This document shows positions 37,410 through 49,755 of a stretch of DNA of 64,000 nt, piece after piece (positions within the stretch are counted from its first letter, which is position 1; each line of letters opens with the position of its first letter). Both the position numbers and the translations under genes were made by a program. The notes under the pieces were generated by a model. That model had not been told where the DNA came from. It saw only the letters and a program-made list of their open reading frames with translations, and made no database searches. The DNA comes from Casuarina equisetifolia (lineage: Eukaryota; Streptophyta; Magnoliopsida; Fagales; Casuarinaceae). The stretch lies in the NCBI GenBank assembly GCA_028551475.1, contig CM052359.1, positions 6,201,583 through 6,265,582 on the forward strand. The letters are read 5' to 3'.

Positions 37410-40400
37410 CTTAATTGTTGTCAACCTAGAGTTTTGCTCAATTAGAATAATCGTTGGCTTGCATCTTGATAATCCTACTTCAAGAATGATCTCAAGAACA
37501 AACTTTCACTGATTAAGACAAATACCTTTGTCCAATCTTGCTATCTTAATGCTAAGAAAGAACTTGGGTGACCTCAAATCTTTAATCTCAAAAGTGGAGT
37601 GCAAGTATTGTTTGAATCTTGGATAATAACTTCATCATTTCTCATAATTAGGATATCATCACTATATCAATAAATAAAGCGACAAAGTACTTTACTTCTA
37701 AGTGAATAAGGCATAGTCATGTTAGGATTACCTAAAATGTGTTGTAATGAGGCTTCAATAAATTTCTTATACCACCACCGAGATGCCTATTGGAGTCCAT
37801 ACATTGATTTATAGAGGTGACAAACTCAAAACTCCCTTTAGTTGTGTGATCCCTATGGAAGGTCAATGTACATCTCCTAATCTAAATCATTATAGAGAAA
37901 GGCATTGTGCATGTCTATTTGATGTGAAAAGGCTAATCCTTTATAGCTACAATGACAAGAAAGGAACAAACAATGATACTCTTAAAGACAAGAGAGAATG
38001 TCTCATTGAAATCCTTTTGAGTGATGGCCTTAGCCACCAAGTGAGTCTTGTAATGTTTAATAGATCCATTAGCTTGGTGCTTAATCTTGTAGACCCATTT
38101 CAACCAATAGATTTTTTCATAGGACAAACGAGGAATAAGGTTCCACATTTGGTTCTTGGTAAGGGCCTAAAGCTCAAACTCCTTGTCCAGCTACCAACAA
38201 GGATCTTTGGGTGTCTTAAAATAAGAAGATGACTGGTGGTCTTTGGAAATCCAACTAAATGCAACATAAATTTTTAGGTGAGAGCTAAAGAAAACTGATA
38301 TAAGAAAAGGTTAGGTAACAAGTACTAAAAGAGATAAAGATAGAGCTAGAGCAAAAATAATCTTTGGTCCAGGTGGGAGGCCGAATGACCTAACTGGCAT
38401 CATAAGGAATAATAGCCAAGGAGCCATCAACGAAGTCATTAAGAGAAGGCAAAGAGAGAATGCCATTAGCTATAAAGACAATGAAGCCAATGGAATGAAA
38501 GGTGAAATAAGTAAAAGGTAGTTGGAAGTGAGTCGGGCATGGGAGCCTAAGAGAAGGACAAGGATCTGCACACATCAATAATAATATCCACAAAGGAAGG
38601 TGTAGATATCGGCTTAACCAAAACAAAAAGGGTGGCTAGTGGGAGATCCTCATCAAGTAAGAATGGGTGAGTAGAGGCTTAATTAGGCAGGGTCCACTAG
38701 GTCAATTGTATGGCAAAATGATGTCTTCATGAAATAGGCAATATCCCTTCTTATGTGGAGGTTACCTATGAAAAGACAACAAATAGCCTAAGAACCTAAT
38801 TTGTCTCAAGTGCCCATAATGGAAGCACAACTTATGTAGCCAAAGACGTAAAGGTGTTAAAGCTCAAGGCACTTGCCAAAGAGTAACTCCAAAAGGGTTC
38901 GCTTGTTAAGGGCTTAGGTTTACATTTAGTTGATCAAATAGGTAGTAGTGTCCATACAAACACCCTAGGAAGACTTAGGAATAAAGAATTAATACTAAAG
39001 AGTGCGAGCAAACTTGAGAAGGTGACAATGTTTGTGCTTAACAACTCAAGACTCCCCTTAGTTGCGTAAGTGCAAGAGCTCTCATGAATAATTTTATAAC
39101 CAAAGAAAAAAGAGGAACACTTATGATTAAAAAAATCATAAGCATTGCTAGTGTGGACACTCTAAATGAAGACATGAAATTAAGTTTTAACATGGGCAAA
39201 AAAATAAGTGCAATGAGAAAAGACTTGAGATTTGGACTACATAAAAAAAAGCTCAAGTACCACGGGAGTAATCATCATGAGGGTTTGAAAATATCATGAC
39301 CCGTCATGATGAAGGGGTGTAATAAGGACCTTAGATATCAATGTGGAGACAAGAAAAGGATCGGGTGGCACAATAGGTTCTAGATAGGAAAGGCACAAGA
39401 GTTTGTCTGGCTAAGGGATAGATGAGACATGTAGCATAAGGAAAGGAATCTCTACCACCCAAATACTAATGAGAAATAAAATTATTGTTATAATGAAAAT
39501 TGGCATTACAAGAGCTTCTTTTATTGAAGGGAATACATGATAAAAATTTATAAGTACTAGGAAATTAAGTCCAAAAATAAAATTCTTAGTGAACAATACC
39601 CAAGCCTATTAGTAAATGCCTAGGTAAAAAAAAAGATATTAGAGTTAAAAATGATATGAAAATTATTATTATTATAAATTTTAGAGATAGAAATAAGATT
39701 AAAATGAACTCAAGAACAAAGAGGATATTTTTCAAGGTGATGGAAGGACTAAGAATGACATTGCCAAGTTTGGTGACTTTAGTGACATTCTTGTTGTGGA
39801 GAGAGACAAACATGAAAGGATTAGAGGTGGGATAAATATGAAAAAATAATTGTGTATAATAAATTATATGGTCATTGACCATTGAATCAATAATCTAAGT
39901 ATTAAAGGAAATAAAATTCACTGAGTAAACAAAAGTACCTTTAAAACTCATCACCTTATTAGGGAGGCAAATTTGACTTAAAGCTTGCATGATACTTTTA
40001 AACTATCTTTCATTTGACTGAAAGGCTTGATAGGCTTAGTGAGCACTTAGAAGGCATAACTCTATTTTTCCTTTAAGTCTTTATTAGATGCAATTTCCAA
40101 CGTTAGGCTTTAGTATGATAATGCCTCTTGTAATATTAATAAAACATTTTACCTTTGGAGTTGCAAGAGGAATTATTTTTGCCTACTGACATGGCACCAT
40201 GTGGACCATTGGACAACCTAAAAAGTAAGGATTGATGTGGCATGCAAAAAGCTATCCAATTCAAAAATAGTCAAGGGCATGCTAAGGCCATCCAATCTAG
40301 GACAAGCACTAGAGCTATAAGATCTACAAGGGAAAATATAATGATCATTCTATGGAAACCTTAAAGAGGAAGTGGCTATCACATGGGGCAAAAGCCATCC

Positions 40401-41140
40401 ATCTCTACTCTAAGTAGTGAAGGCACATTGCACTAAAGTTGCTTGAGTGGAAAGGTGGATTGTGTTGCTCACACTAATGTATTCTAATGACAAGAGACAT
40501 TGATTATTGTCTTGAACAGAAAGATGAAAAAGGCAATTAAGGCTTGGTAGAAGGTCCATCACAAGGATGTGTGAACAAAATGGTAAGAAGGACTCGTTAA
40601 GGATCAAAAGGAATTGAGAGACCCCATCATGATTCTTAATGTTGCAATATTGGTGCAAGGTGTTTTTAACCCTAATGAAAGGTTTTTTAAACAAATAGAT
40701 TTTAGTCTTAAGGGTAGTGAATTGATTAATGGACATAGCCACGGCTAAATTTCCTTGTTTCAAGTCAAAAAGCACTTGTTAGAGGCTAAACAGCTTGGCT
40801 TGGTCCAATTTGTTAAACATTTCTTGGCAATTGTCTTATATCAGTTTGTCATCTTTGGTAGAAGGCAAACTAGTAGCAACTTCCTTCGAGACATAATTTT
40901 CGTTCTAGGTACACACCAATTGAAAGCATTTGGATCCTTATCTAGTGACACACTTGTCAATCAATATAAGTATGGTCCCATCCAAAAATTCATCCTTTTC
41001 TTTGGCGACAAGAGCATGACGGAGCTCATAAGCCCACACCATATATGTTTTAAGACTAGTGAACAACTAAGCAATCAACCACAACTTTGGGTTATTGAAA
41101 ATAATGGAATAAAGGGCATCTCCAAGCTCTAGGTGATTTG
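37410..41140 (-). mobile_element. Decayed Ty1/copia element (gag to RT), minus strand
   Basis: Minus-strand reading, with many stops and shifts, gives the copia order: gag (about 41130-40420: HALVAKEKDEFLDGTI, QFLLILNESFLPFCSHILVM, DLLPSLN), integrase (about 39190-38980: the run ending KHKHCHLLKFARTL) and RT (about 38150-37420: WVYKIKHQANGSIKHYKTHL, NAFLYNDL, SMYGLQ, YSDDILIMRNDE, and the degraded CKP-type block). RNase H and LTRs are missing. The element breaks off within a few bases of the NPF copy A duplication edge (37407). Confidence 0.85.
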
Positions 41141-41149
41141 CCATGAAAA

Positions 41150-43796
41150 ACATGGTACAGGTAAGGAAATGGGTTGGGGATTGGGTAGGGATTTTCACCC
41201 AAGCCCAAAGTACTCGACCTAAGAAAGGAACCTAATATAGTGCTTAAAAGAGAACCAACAAGAGGCTAGCCTATTCTAGAAGTATACCTAGAATGGGCTA
41301 AATCCATCAAGCCAAAATTGGTGAGGTAAAGGAAGCCATAAAGCCTTTATTGGAAGGAACCAAACTAGAAAATGTTTGCCTAATTTAGCCTAAGTGAGAG
41401 AGCCTATGAAGGTCCACTAGGAAGGAAAAGAGCCATCATGTAGGACAGGAATGGATACCCACAAGATAGGTTAGGTTGTCGTAAATGATTTGGAAATAGG
41501 TTGGGTTTGACCTCCAATTTGTCCATAGGTGGCCAAATTTGAGTAATTGGTCTATGGCACCACTAAGCCCAAGTTAATAGAAAAAACAATAACTGCCTAA
41601 AAAATTAGTGTAAGAACTGTAATTATTCTAATTAAAGAAATTGTTCCTAAGTCATCCAAGAAAAAAAAAAGGTAAGAAAGGTAAGTGTATGTGATTGGAA
41701 AAAGCAAAAAAAAAATCTCGTTGTTTTTTAGCTTTATAAAAAAGGCTTGATTTTGAAATTAGGGTTTTTTAACATTGTTTTGCAAGTCTTATAAAATCCT
41801 ACAACAACAAAGTGAGAAGAAAAAAAAAAAGAAACCAATGAGATAATAAATAAATAAAAGAAAAAGGCAAAAGCTAGGCCATGAAAGAACAAACTCAGGA
41901 TATCATGACAAAAGGAAAATAACAAGGAAGAAGAAAACAGATAATTGAGAAATTTTTTTGTATTTTTGTACATTGTCTTATAACATAATAGGCTTATTTA
42001 TAATAAGGTTTTTATACATTTGGAAAGGAAAGGAAATAATAGAATACTTGTACAAACATATTCCCTTTACAACAAAGTTGCCATGATGTATGGAAATAAT
42101 CACAAATAATAATAACCATATTGAAATTATATCCTTAACACCTACATATGGGTCAAACCTTACTTAGGAGCATGATTGTTCACCTTGTTAGAAAATAAGA
42201 GTTTTGCTATGACAAAATTTATTTGTGAATCATTTCTTGAAAAATGTTTTTCATATATGCAAGAGAAAATCATAAGAAGTAAAAAGTGTACAAATTATAA
42301 TATCAATCAATGATATTACAAAGTATTTGGGTTCTTACATTTCTTCATGAAACATCTTCATAAAGTGACTTTAAGAAATATTTTATATGGATGATGTTGA
42401 AAAATATATTTGAATATATTTAAGAAAAATGATACTTGGCTTTATACACTTATAGGAACATACTCAAAGATCAATCTATGAAGAGCTTTTATCCAAGCTT
42501 GATATTAATTCAAGTGAAGTCATATGTTGGATCAAATCTAAGCTTGCGTGCTTATATGTTGCTGAACTGTTTAAGAAACTTAAGGCTCGGTTCATTATGC
42601 AAATTACTCACAGCCCACATATGTGTTTAAGTTACTCATCAAGTAACTCATGGCTTGTTTGGACTCATGGCTAGCTTGAACTCATGGCCTTCATCTATGT
42701 CTCATGGCCCACACCTATATCTTATGGCCCACTTGCTTGGTTAAGTGTTGCACGACTTGCATCAGAGTAAAGCATACCGTTTAATTAAGTGAGGGAATCA
42801 CTTAAGCGACTTGACCTCAATATGCCCTAACTCTTATTCGAAACATGAAGGTTGAGATAGAGGCGTCAAGCTCCTTAGGTGACTGAATCCTTAATGGGAG
42901 GATTTTGGAAGAGATGTGTGTTATAATGGTTAGATTTTTTATTCAAAGAAGAAATGTGAAGTTGATTTTATGGTTAATGATGAGGCTCTAGCAAGAAGAA
43001 GGTTGCTTGTTCAAGTTTAAGCTAAAAAGCCCTAGATTTATCTTTTATAAGGGAAAAACTTGTTCTTGAAGATAGTGTAAAAAATTTACAACCATTTAAA
43101 GTGTTCTCTTAACAAAGGTTCAATCTTTGAGCTCACTCAATTATTTACTCAAGCTAGTTCATCTTTCAGTGACTCATAGGGTTTCAGTGATATTTGATTA
43201 CTTGGTTTATTATTTGATTATACCATCGATTGTACCTTGTATGACTTTGTTTATGTGCTAATTACATTCAAAATACTTATTGCATATAAACATTGTAACA
43301 AATTCAAAAACCTAATTTGTTATAATTTAGGGGTTTCACAATAGGAGCTTTAATCTTCATTATTTATTCTTAAATAGCTCTTTTGATAGCAAAATCCCAT
43401 AAACTATTACATTATTTGGGGATTTGCACTTGTACATGAACTTTTAATCATATCTTATGACAGTACTTGAGAATTCCTTTGAGAAGGAATTGGTTGGAAT
43501 AGGGAGAATGTTTTCTCCTAATCTGGTTTGAGTAAAGGAAACTTTAATCAATTGAATTAAAGGAGAAGAGGGTGGACGTAAGGGTTAAGGACTAAGTGTC
43601 GAACTACCATGGTAAATCTGGTGTTCTTCTTCCCTTTATTAACTCAGATCTTACTTGTCATTGTTACTAATTACCTTATCTTTTACTTGATGTTAGCTTG
43701 CTGTCTTACTGGCTGATAGTTTGTCAACTACTTGATAATAGCTTGTTGTCTTGTTGCAAATTAGTGTGTTACTTGCTTAGAGTTTGCTTGTTGTAT
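41150..43796. other. Transposon-derived or intergenic sequence; possible older LTR at the right end
   Basis: No gene is visible. The 41.15-42.1 kb part may be the leader or 5' LTR of the minus-strand copia. The 43.4-43.8 kb part has the feel of a copia LTR U5 (a GTGGACG...GAACTACCA...CTGGTGTTC-type run). It seems to resume after the gypsy insertion at 49756 with AACCAATTCAACCCCCC (about 49828), a motif common near copia LTR ends. If so, the gypsy element landed in an older LTR. Confidence 0.35.
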
Positions 43797-43801
43797 GCTT
43801 G

Positions 43802-45051
43802 TGATAACTCTATTTTTATAGAGTTATTTTATCTATTTTTTAGGCAATAAATAATACAATACTTATGAGAAAATATTTGAACTCCTCTTATTTATTTAAA
43901 TTTGTCTTGTTTTTGTAGCACAAGGAGGTAAAGAGAAAAGGAATGAACATAGAAAACCTGATGCTTATTGTGTGGCAAAATTGTAATATCAAGATCAAGA
44001 GAGTCAAGATGGACTTGGGCTTTGGATAATTGTTATTAGATTTTTTATTGTTATTGGATTTTCTATTTAAATAGAAAACCCAGTTATGTTAGGAATTCAA
44101 GTCTCAATTAATTTAGGAGTTCAAAACCCAATTATTTTAAGTCTCTAAAACCTAATTCTACTAGGATAGGAGATAGGTCTAAACCTAAACCCTATTTAAG
44201 AGAAGAGAAGAGGCAAAAGGGGGAGGAGGAAATTGAGCACAACTGAAGAAAGAAGCCAAGAATTCAAGGTTTTCTTGAAAAGAAGACAAAAAGGGTGACA
44301 AACTTCTTGTTCTTAGATTCAAGATGCCTTCTTTATTTCTTATTACCATTCTTCCTCATTATTTCTTTATGTTTTAATTTATTTTTGTTAGAGCTACGAT
44401 GTAACCTAATTATGATAGTATGAATCTTATGATTATTATGTTTTGCAAGATATTTTATTTATGTGAAGTTACATATTACGGAGTTTAATGCTTTTAGGTG
44501 ATTAGCTACCACTTAGATGACTTGATTTGCATGTTAAAGACTGACTAAGAAATAGCATGCAGTTGCTTCTTGTAATATGTAACCATAAATTAAATATGGA
44601 TAGACATATACCATATTATTTGTGTGGCTTTTGGTGTAAACTGGGAATATTTATAGATCCTAATGCATTTGGTTTGTTTCAATTCACATATAGAGATATA
44701 GTGAATTAATGAACTAAGTAGGTTTGCTATACCTAGACATAGGATAGTAAATAAATTAGGAAATTCCGCCATCACATAGATATTATCTCTCTTGCAAGCA
44801 TAAATAATCAATATTAGTACCTAGTAATTATGGTGAAGTCATATGCTCTAACATATTTCTTTTATTAAGTTTTCTTAGACTTAGTTAGTTAATCTATCAT
44901 CCATCAATTTGGTTTGCTAGATAAATTCTAGGAGTTATTCACCGTTAGTAATTAGTTGGTCTAGTAATCACCAATCTCTGTGGGACGATATCTTTCTTAT
45001 CATTATATTACTTGTTCGACATGTTCACTTGCATTTAGATTTCACCGAACA
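43802..45051 (+). repeat. 5' LTR of the gypsy element
   Basis: 1,250 bp, TG...CA. It is shorter than the 3' LTR by 23 bp: it has one unit of a 24-bp stretch (around 44130-44160) that is doubled in the 3' LTR, and one extra base near 44547. Confidence 0.93.
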
Positions 45052-45057
45052 AGTTTT

Positions 45058-45075
45058 TGGCGCCGTTGTCGGGGA
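45058..45075 (+). promoter_or_regulatory. Primer-binding site (tRNA-Asp type)
   Basis: TGGCGCCGTTGTCGGGGA lies 6 bp after the 5' LTR. It differs by one base from the tRNA-Asp primer-binding site typical of Athila/Tat elements. Confidence 0.85.
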
Positions 45076-45257
45076 TTGGTTGTTTTACTATTGATTAATA
45101 TTAATACTGAATAATTTTTAGGTTTAATCTAGCTTTTATTTTCCTTTAATTTTTTTTTATTCTTGAAAAACAAAAAAATCATTTCTTTTAATTCTTGAAA
45201 AACAAAAAGAAAAAAATCTTTGTTAAGTTGTTGTTGTTGAAAGATTAAGTAACAAAG

Positions 45258-46904
45258 ATGGAGAGATATGATGATACATATAGACTTTTAAAAGACTATG
45301 TTGCATCAACATTTTGGAATGCTACATCAAACATTAGGCTTGCAAATCAGGCAAATAACTTTGAGATCAAGCCTGTGCTCATCAAGATGCTTCAAAAATC
45401 TGTGCAATATAATGGGCTACCAAATGAGGATCCAAATGCTCACATTGAAGCATTCCTTGAATTCTGTGACATGATTGGAGATCATGGAGTTACAGAAGAT
45501 GTTATTAGGTTGAAACTATTTCCATTTTCTCTTAGAGATATAGCTAAAAATTGGTTCTTTTCTCTTTCTGCAGGATTGATTACTACATGGGATGATTTGG
45601 CTCATAAATTTCTTAGTAAGTTCTTTCCTTTGGCGAAATCTGTAAAAATACATAACGATATTACTACTTTTATGCAGATGGACAATGAATCAGTGTATGA
45701 AGCTTGGGAAAGATTTAAGGAACTTATGAGGAAATGTCCAGATCATGGACTACCCATTTGGTTACAAGTACAAACTTTTTATGATGGGTGTAGTACAAAC
45801 CTTCGTTTTGTAATTGATACAGCTGCAGGAAGGGATTTGCACAGCAAAACTGCAGAAGAGACGTATAACCTTTTGGAGGAAATGTCAGCCAATAGCTATC
45901 AATGGTTTACTAAGAGGCTACCAATGCATCAAGCAAGTGAAGTCCATGAAGTAGATATCTTCACCATAATGTCTACACAATTAGAAGTGCTCAATGAGAA
46001 GATAGACAACCTAAATACTCCAGTTGTGAGACATCAAAGTAGATCATATGAATTTTGTGGTGGAGCACATGAAAGCATAGAATGTCAAGTAGGTAACCCT
46101 AATGCTCATTATAATGATTATGCTAATTTTGTTGAAATTCCTAGCAGGTCACAAAATGATTATTACTCAAATACGTACAATCTGGGATGGCATAACCATT
46201 AAACTTTTTCATGGAGTAACCCAAGTGAGATGAGACTGCAACCAACATTTTGGCAAACAGAAGAGGTGAAACCTAACTACGAGAACATGATTAGTGAGCT
46301 AGCCAGCACCACACAGAACTTTACAGAAAGGATTGAAGCAAGATTTCAGAATCAAGAAGCGAGTTTTCAGAGACAAGAAGCTTAAATTCGAAAATTAGAG
46401 GTGCAGATGAGTCAGCTCATTAGTATGATCTCAGAGAATCAGGAGGGTCCTTTGCCTAGTGATATAGAGAAAAGTCTTGAAGATACCATAGAGGCAATAA
46501 CCCCAACATGTGGCAAGCAAGTAGGAGAAGTTGATGTTGACAAAGAGAGTCTCAAAGATAATGATAAAGATGTCAGCATACAACTTAAGGAGGCACCTAG
46601 GAGCAAGCTTGTTCCAGAAAATCCTATGTCCTTTATGCCTCCAACTCCATCTCCCCAAAGATTCTAGCAACACGTAAAAGATAAGCAGTTTTTGGAATCC
46701 CTTTATATATCTTTAAAATTGTACATTAACATTTCTTTTACAGATGCTTCAGTTCAAATATCTAGTTGTGCAAAATTGTTGAACGAGATACTGGAGAACA
46801 AAAGGAAGTTGGAAGTATATGAGACAGTTGTGCTTATTGAAGAATGCTCAACAATCAAACAACATAAGCTGTCTCCTAAACTATTGGAGTTTCATCCTCT
46901 TTGA
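45258..46904 (+). pseudogene. gag and start of protease region of the gypsy element, broken by in-frame stops
   Basis: One frame runs through the region but is cut by TAA at 46200, TAA at 46383 and TAG at 46665, leaving an open first part of 314 codons (45258-46202). The gag core is at about residues 70-190: LKLFPFSLRDIAKNWFFSL, TTWDDLAHKFLSKFFP, YEAWERFKELMRKCP. A damaged zinc-knuckle remnant (CGGAHESIEC) follows. After the third stop the same frame reads KRKLEVYETVVLIEECS, the stretch just before the protease in Athila-type elements. The 46383 stop is most simply a CAA to TAA change. No catalytic domain remains. Confidence 0.88.
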
Positions 46905-48463
46905 GCAACAACATCCAGGATAGTTTGGCTGAAAACTATAAAGCAAGCGCTTCTTGGGAGGCAACCCAAGCAATTTCGTTTTAGTCTTTTCATTAGAAGT
47001 TTTGTCACCACCATCTCCTTAAAGCTCTACATGGATATGACTTACAATCAAGGGAGTTTTCTCATTCCTATTCCTTCATTATTATTGCTTTTTTTTCTTT
47101 TTACATTGAGGACAATGCTTCATTCAAGTTTGGGGGTAGGGAAAGAACCTTTGTGCTAAATTTGATTGAAATTTTTTTTATGTCATGATTACATCCCATG
47201 TTGTGAATTCTTGGTGATTCTTTGGAAGATATAGATTTTGTTCAAACCTGCAATTGTAGTGTGAGTTAAGTGTGATTTTGATTATGTTGATCCACTTATT
47301 GAGCACTAAAAGTCCTTTATTTTTGAAATTGTGTGTATCTCTAGAGAACATTCATGTGAAGTATGTGATTTTCTTAGATCTCACTTGAATCTTAGAATTT
47401 GTTTGATTTTCTCTTGAGGCGAAATCCTAAGCTGCATCTAATTGAGAAAATGATTTAGGCCATTCTTTGGATCGTTTGAGCCTTTCAAGCCAACCCTATT
47501 TATTTATCACCAGTCACCCTGCTGAGCCTTGATTCTTATCCATTTTTTTTAATGACACCCACATATATATAGCCATAAGCCTTGAACAACTTATCTTATC
47601 GTCCCATGGCCATGAACATGTTGACTTGTAGGATGGAAGTTTGTTTGAGATGAATAAAAGTTGAAAGGAAGATGGAGCATGGGAAGAAGAAATTGATTAC
47701 AATGATTAAATGGGCATAGTATTCCATTTTTGCAAAAAAAAAAAAAAAGAATAGAAAAGAAAAGAAGTACAACATTTGCCCAAGAATAGAATCCTCTTAT
47801 CATTCCTTATCATATTTATGCCATTCAATGTTTTGAGTTAAAGCCATTAAGCATAGTAATTGAAATGATTGGCAAGATAAGAGTATAGTGACTACATGTC
47901 TAGTACTTTTACTTGTTTTATTGATGCAAGCATGATTGTGGCTTTATGAGTGTTAGAATCCAAGTGAAATCAAGCATTTTTAGATGGAAAAGAATGAGAA
48001 AAGTGATGGTAGAAAGTGACAAGAGTTTTTTATGAGATCCTAAAAAGTAATGTGTTCATGGGTGAATTAAGCCTAAATGACTTTCATCTTACCCCTAGCC
48101 CAGCCTTACATTACAAGCTTATAAAAGTCCTATTGATTTTTGATTAGATGATTGGCTTACATTAGTGGAGAGAGAAATGAAAAGCAAACATATGAGGTTT
48201 GGTTAAAGATTTTAAGAGATTGTATATTAATGTGGATCTATTTGGAGTGCATATAGTTGAAAAGATAAGGACTCACACACACACACACGCGGTCAACATA
48301 GTTAAGAGTCTATCTTATCTTATGAAACAATTGTGGTGTTTGGATGAAAGCTATATTTTTTTTTTGAATTGTTAAGTTGAGCAATTATGGGAGAATATCA
48401 TGAAGGGGTTTTATCTAAAACATATATTGTTTATTGCTTTTGCTAGAGGACTAGCAAAATGTT
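46905..48463 (+). other. Post-pol untranslated region of the gypsy element
   Basis: Starts near the conserved post-pol motif at 46947-46970. A polypurine-like AAGTTTGGGGGTAGG is at 47126-47140, as often seen in this clade. There is a (CA)n microsatellite at about 48274-48288. No env-like reading frame was found. Confidence 0.65.
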
Positions 48464-48477
48464 AAGTTTGGGGGTTT
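48464..48477 (+). promoter_or_regulatory. Polypurine tract before the 3' LTR
   Basis: AAGTTTGGGGGTTT immediately before the 3' LTR; it would prime plus-strand DNA synthesis. Confidence 0.75.
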
Positions 48478-49750
48478 TGATAACTCTATTTTTATAGAGT
48501 TATTTTATCTATTTTTTAGGCAATAAATAATACAATGCTTATGAGAAAATATTTGAACTCCTCTTATTTATTTAAATTTTTCTTGTTTTTGTAGCACAAG
48601 GAGGCAAGGAGAAAAAGAATGAACATGGAGAACCTGATGCTTATTGTGTGGCAAAATTGTAATATCAAGATCAAGAGAGTCAAGATGGGCTTGGGCTTTG
48701 GATAATTGTTATTAGATTTTCTATTGTTATTGGATTTTTTATTTAAATAGAAAACCCAGTCATGTTAAGAATTCAAGTCTCAATTAATTTAGGAGTTCAA
48801 AACCCAATTATTTTAGGTCTCTAAAACCCAATTGTTTTAGGTCTCTAAAACCCAATTCTACTAGGATAGGAGATAGGTCTAAATCTAAACCCTATTTAAG
48901 AGAAGAGAAGAGGCAAAAGGGGGAGGAGGAAATTGAGCACAACTGAAGAAAGAAGCTAAGAATTCAAGGTTTTCTTGAAGAGAAGACAAAAAGGGTGACA
49001 GACTTCTTGTTCTTGGATTCAAGATGCCTTCTTTATTTCTTATTACCATTCTTCCTCATTATTTCTTTATGTTTTAGTTTATTTTTGTTAGAGCTACGAT
49101 GTAACCTAATTATGATGGTATGAATTTTATGATTATTATGTTTTGCAAGATATTTTATTTATGTGAAGTTACATATTACGGAGTTTAATGCTTTTAGGTG
49201 ATTAGCTACCACTTAGATGACTTGATTTGCATGTTAAAGACCGACAGGAAATAGCATGCAGTTGCTTCTTGTAATATGTAACCATAAATTAAATATGGAT
49301 AGACATATACCATATTGTTTGTGTGGCTTTTAGTGTAAACTGAGAATATTTATAGATCCTAATGCATTTGGTTTGTTTCAATTCACATATAGAGATATAG
49401 TGAATCAATGGACTAAGTAGGTTTGCTATACCTAGACATAGGATAGTAAATAAATTAGGAAATTCTGTCATCACATAGATATTATCTCTCTTGCAAGCAT
49501 AAATAATCAATATTAGTACCTAGTAATTATGGTGAAGTCATATGCTCTAACATATTTCTTTTATTAAGTTTTCTTAGACTTAGTTAGTTAATCTATCATC
49601 CATCAATTTGGTTTGCTAGATAAATTCTAGGAGTTATTCACCGTTAGTAATTAGTTGGTCTAGTAATCACCAATCTCTGTGGGACGATATCTTTCTTATC
49701 ATTATATTACTTGTTCGACATGTTCACTTGCATTTAGATTTTACCGAACA
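48478..49750 (+). repeat. 3' LTR of the gypsy element
   Basis: 1,273 bp, TG...CA, close to identical to the 5' LTR. It carries a 24-bp tandem duplication (two ACCCAATTnTTTTAGGTCTCT-type units near 48800-48850). Confidence 0.93.
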
Positions 49751-49755
49751 GCTTG

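Larger units (their letters stand above)
43802..49750 (+). mobile_element. Full-length non-autonomous Ty3/gypsy (Athila/Tat-like) LTR retrotransposon without pol
   Basis: Length 5,949 bp. LTRs at 43802-45051 and 48478-49750 begin TGATAAC and end CCGAACA. A perfect 5-bp target-site duplication GCTTG flanks it (43797-43801 and 49751-49755). It has a tRNA-Asp-type primer-binding site, a polypurine tract, a gag with stops and a short protease-region tail, then jumps to the post-pol motif GCGCTTCTTGGGAGGCAACC at 46947. Protease core, RT, RNase H and integrase are all absent, so it would need enzymes from a relative. By eye the LTRs differ at about 30 sites, so the insertion is fairly recent. Confidence 0.93.

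Noticed and set aside
44590..44811. 73-codon minus-strand frame repeated at 49289-49510
   Set aside because: The repeat is just the two LTRs of the gypsy element; LTRs do not encode such a protein.
46905..48463. Possible env-like gene after pol, as in some Athila elements
   Set aside because: All frames are full of stops, and no membrane or signal segments were seen.
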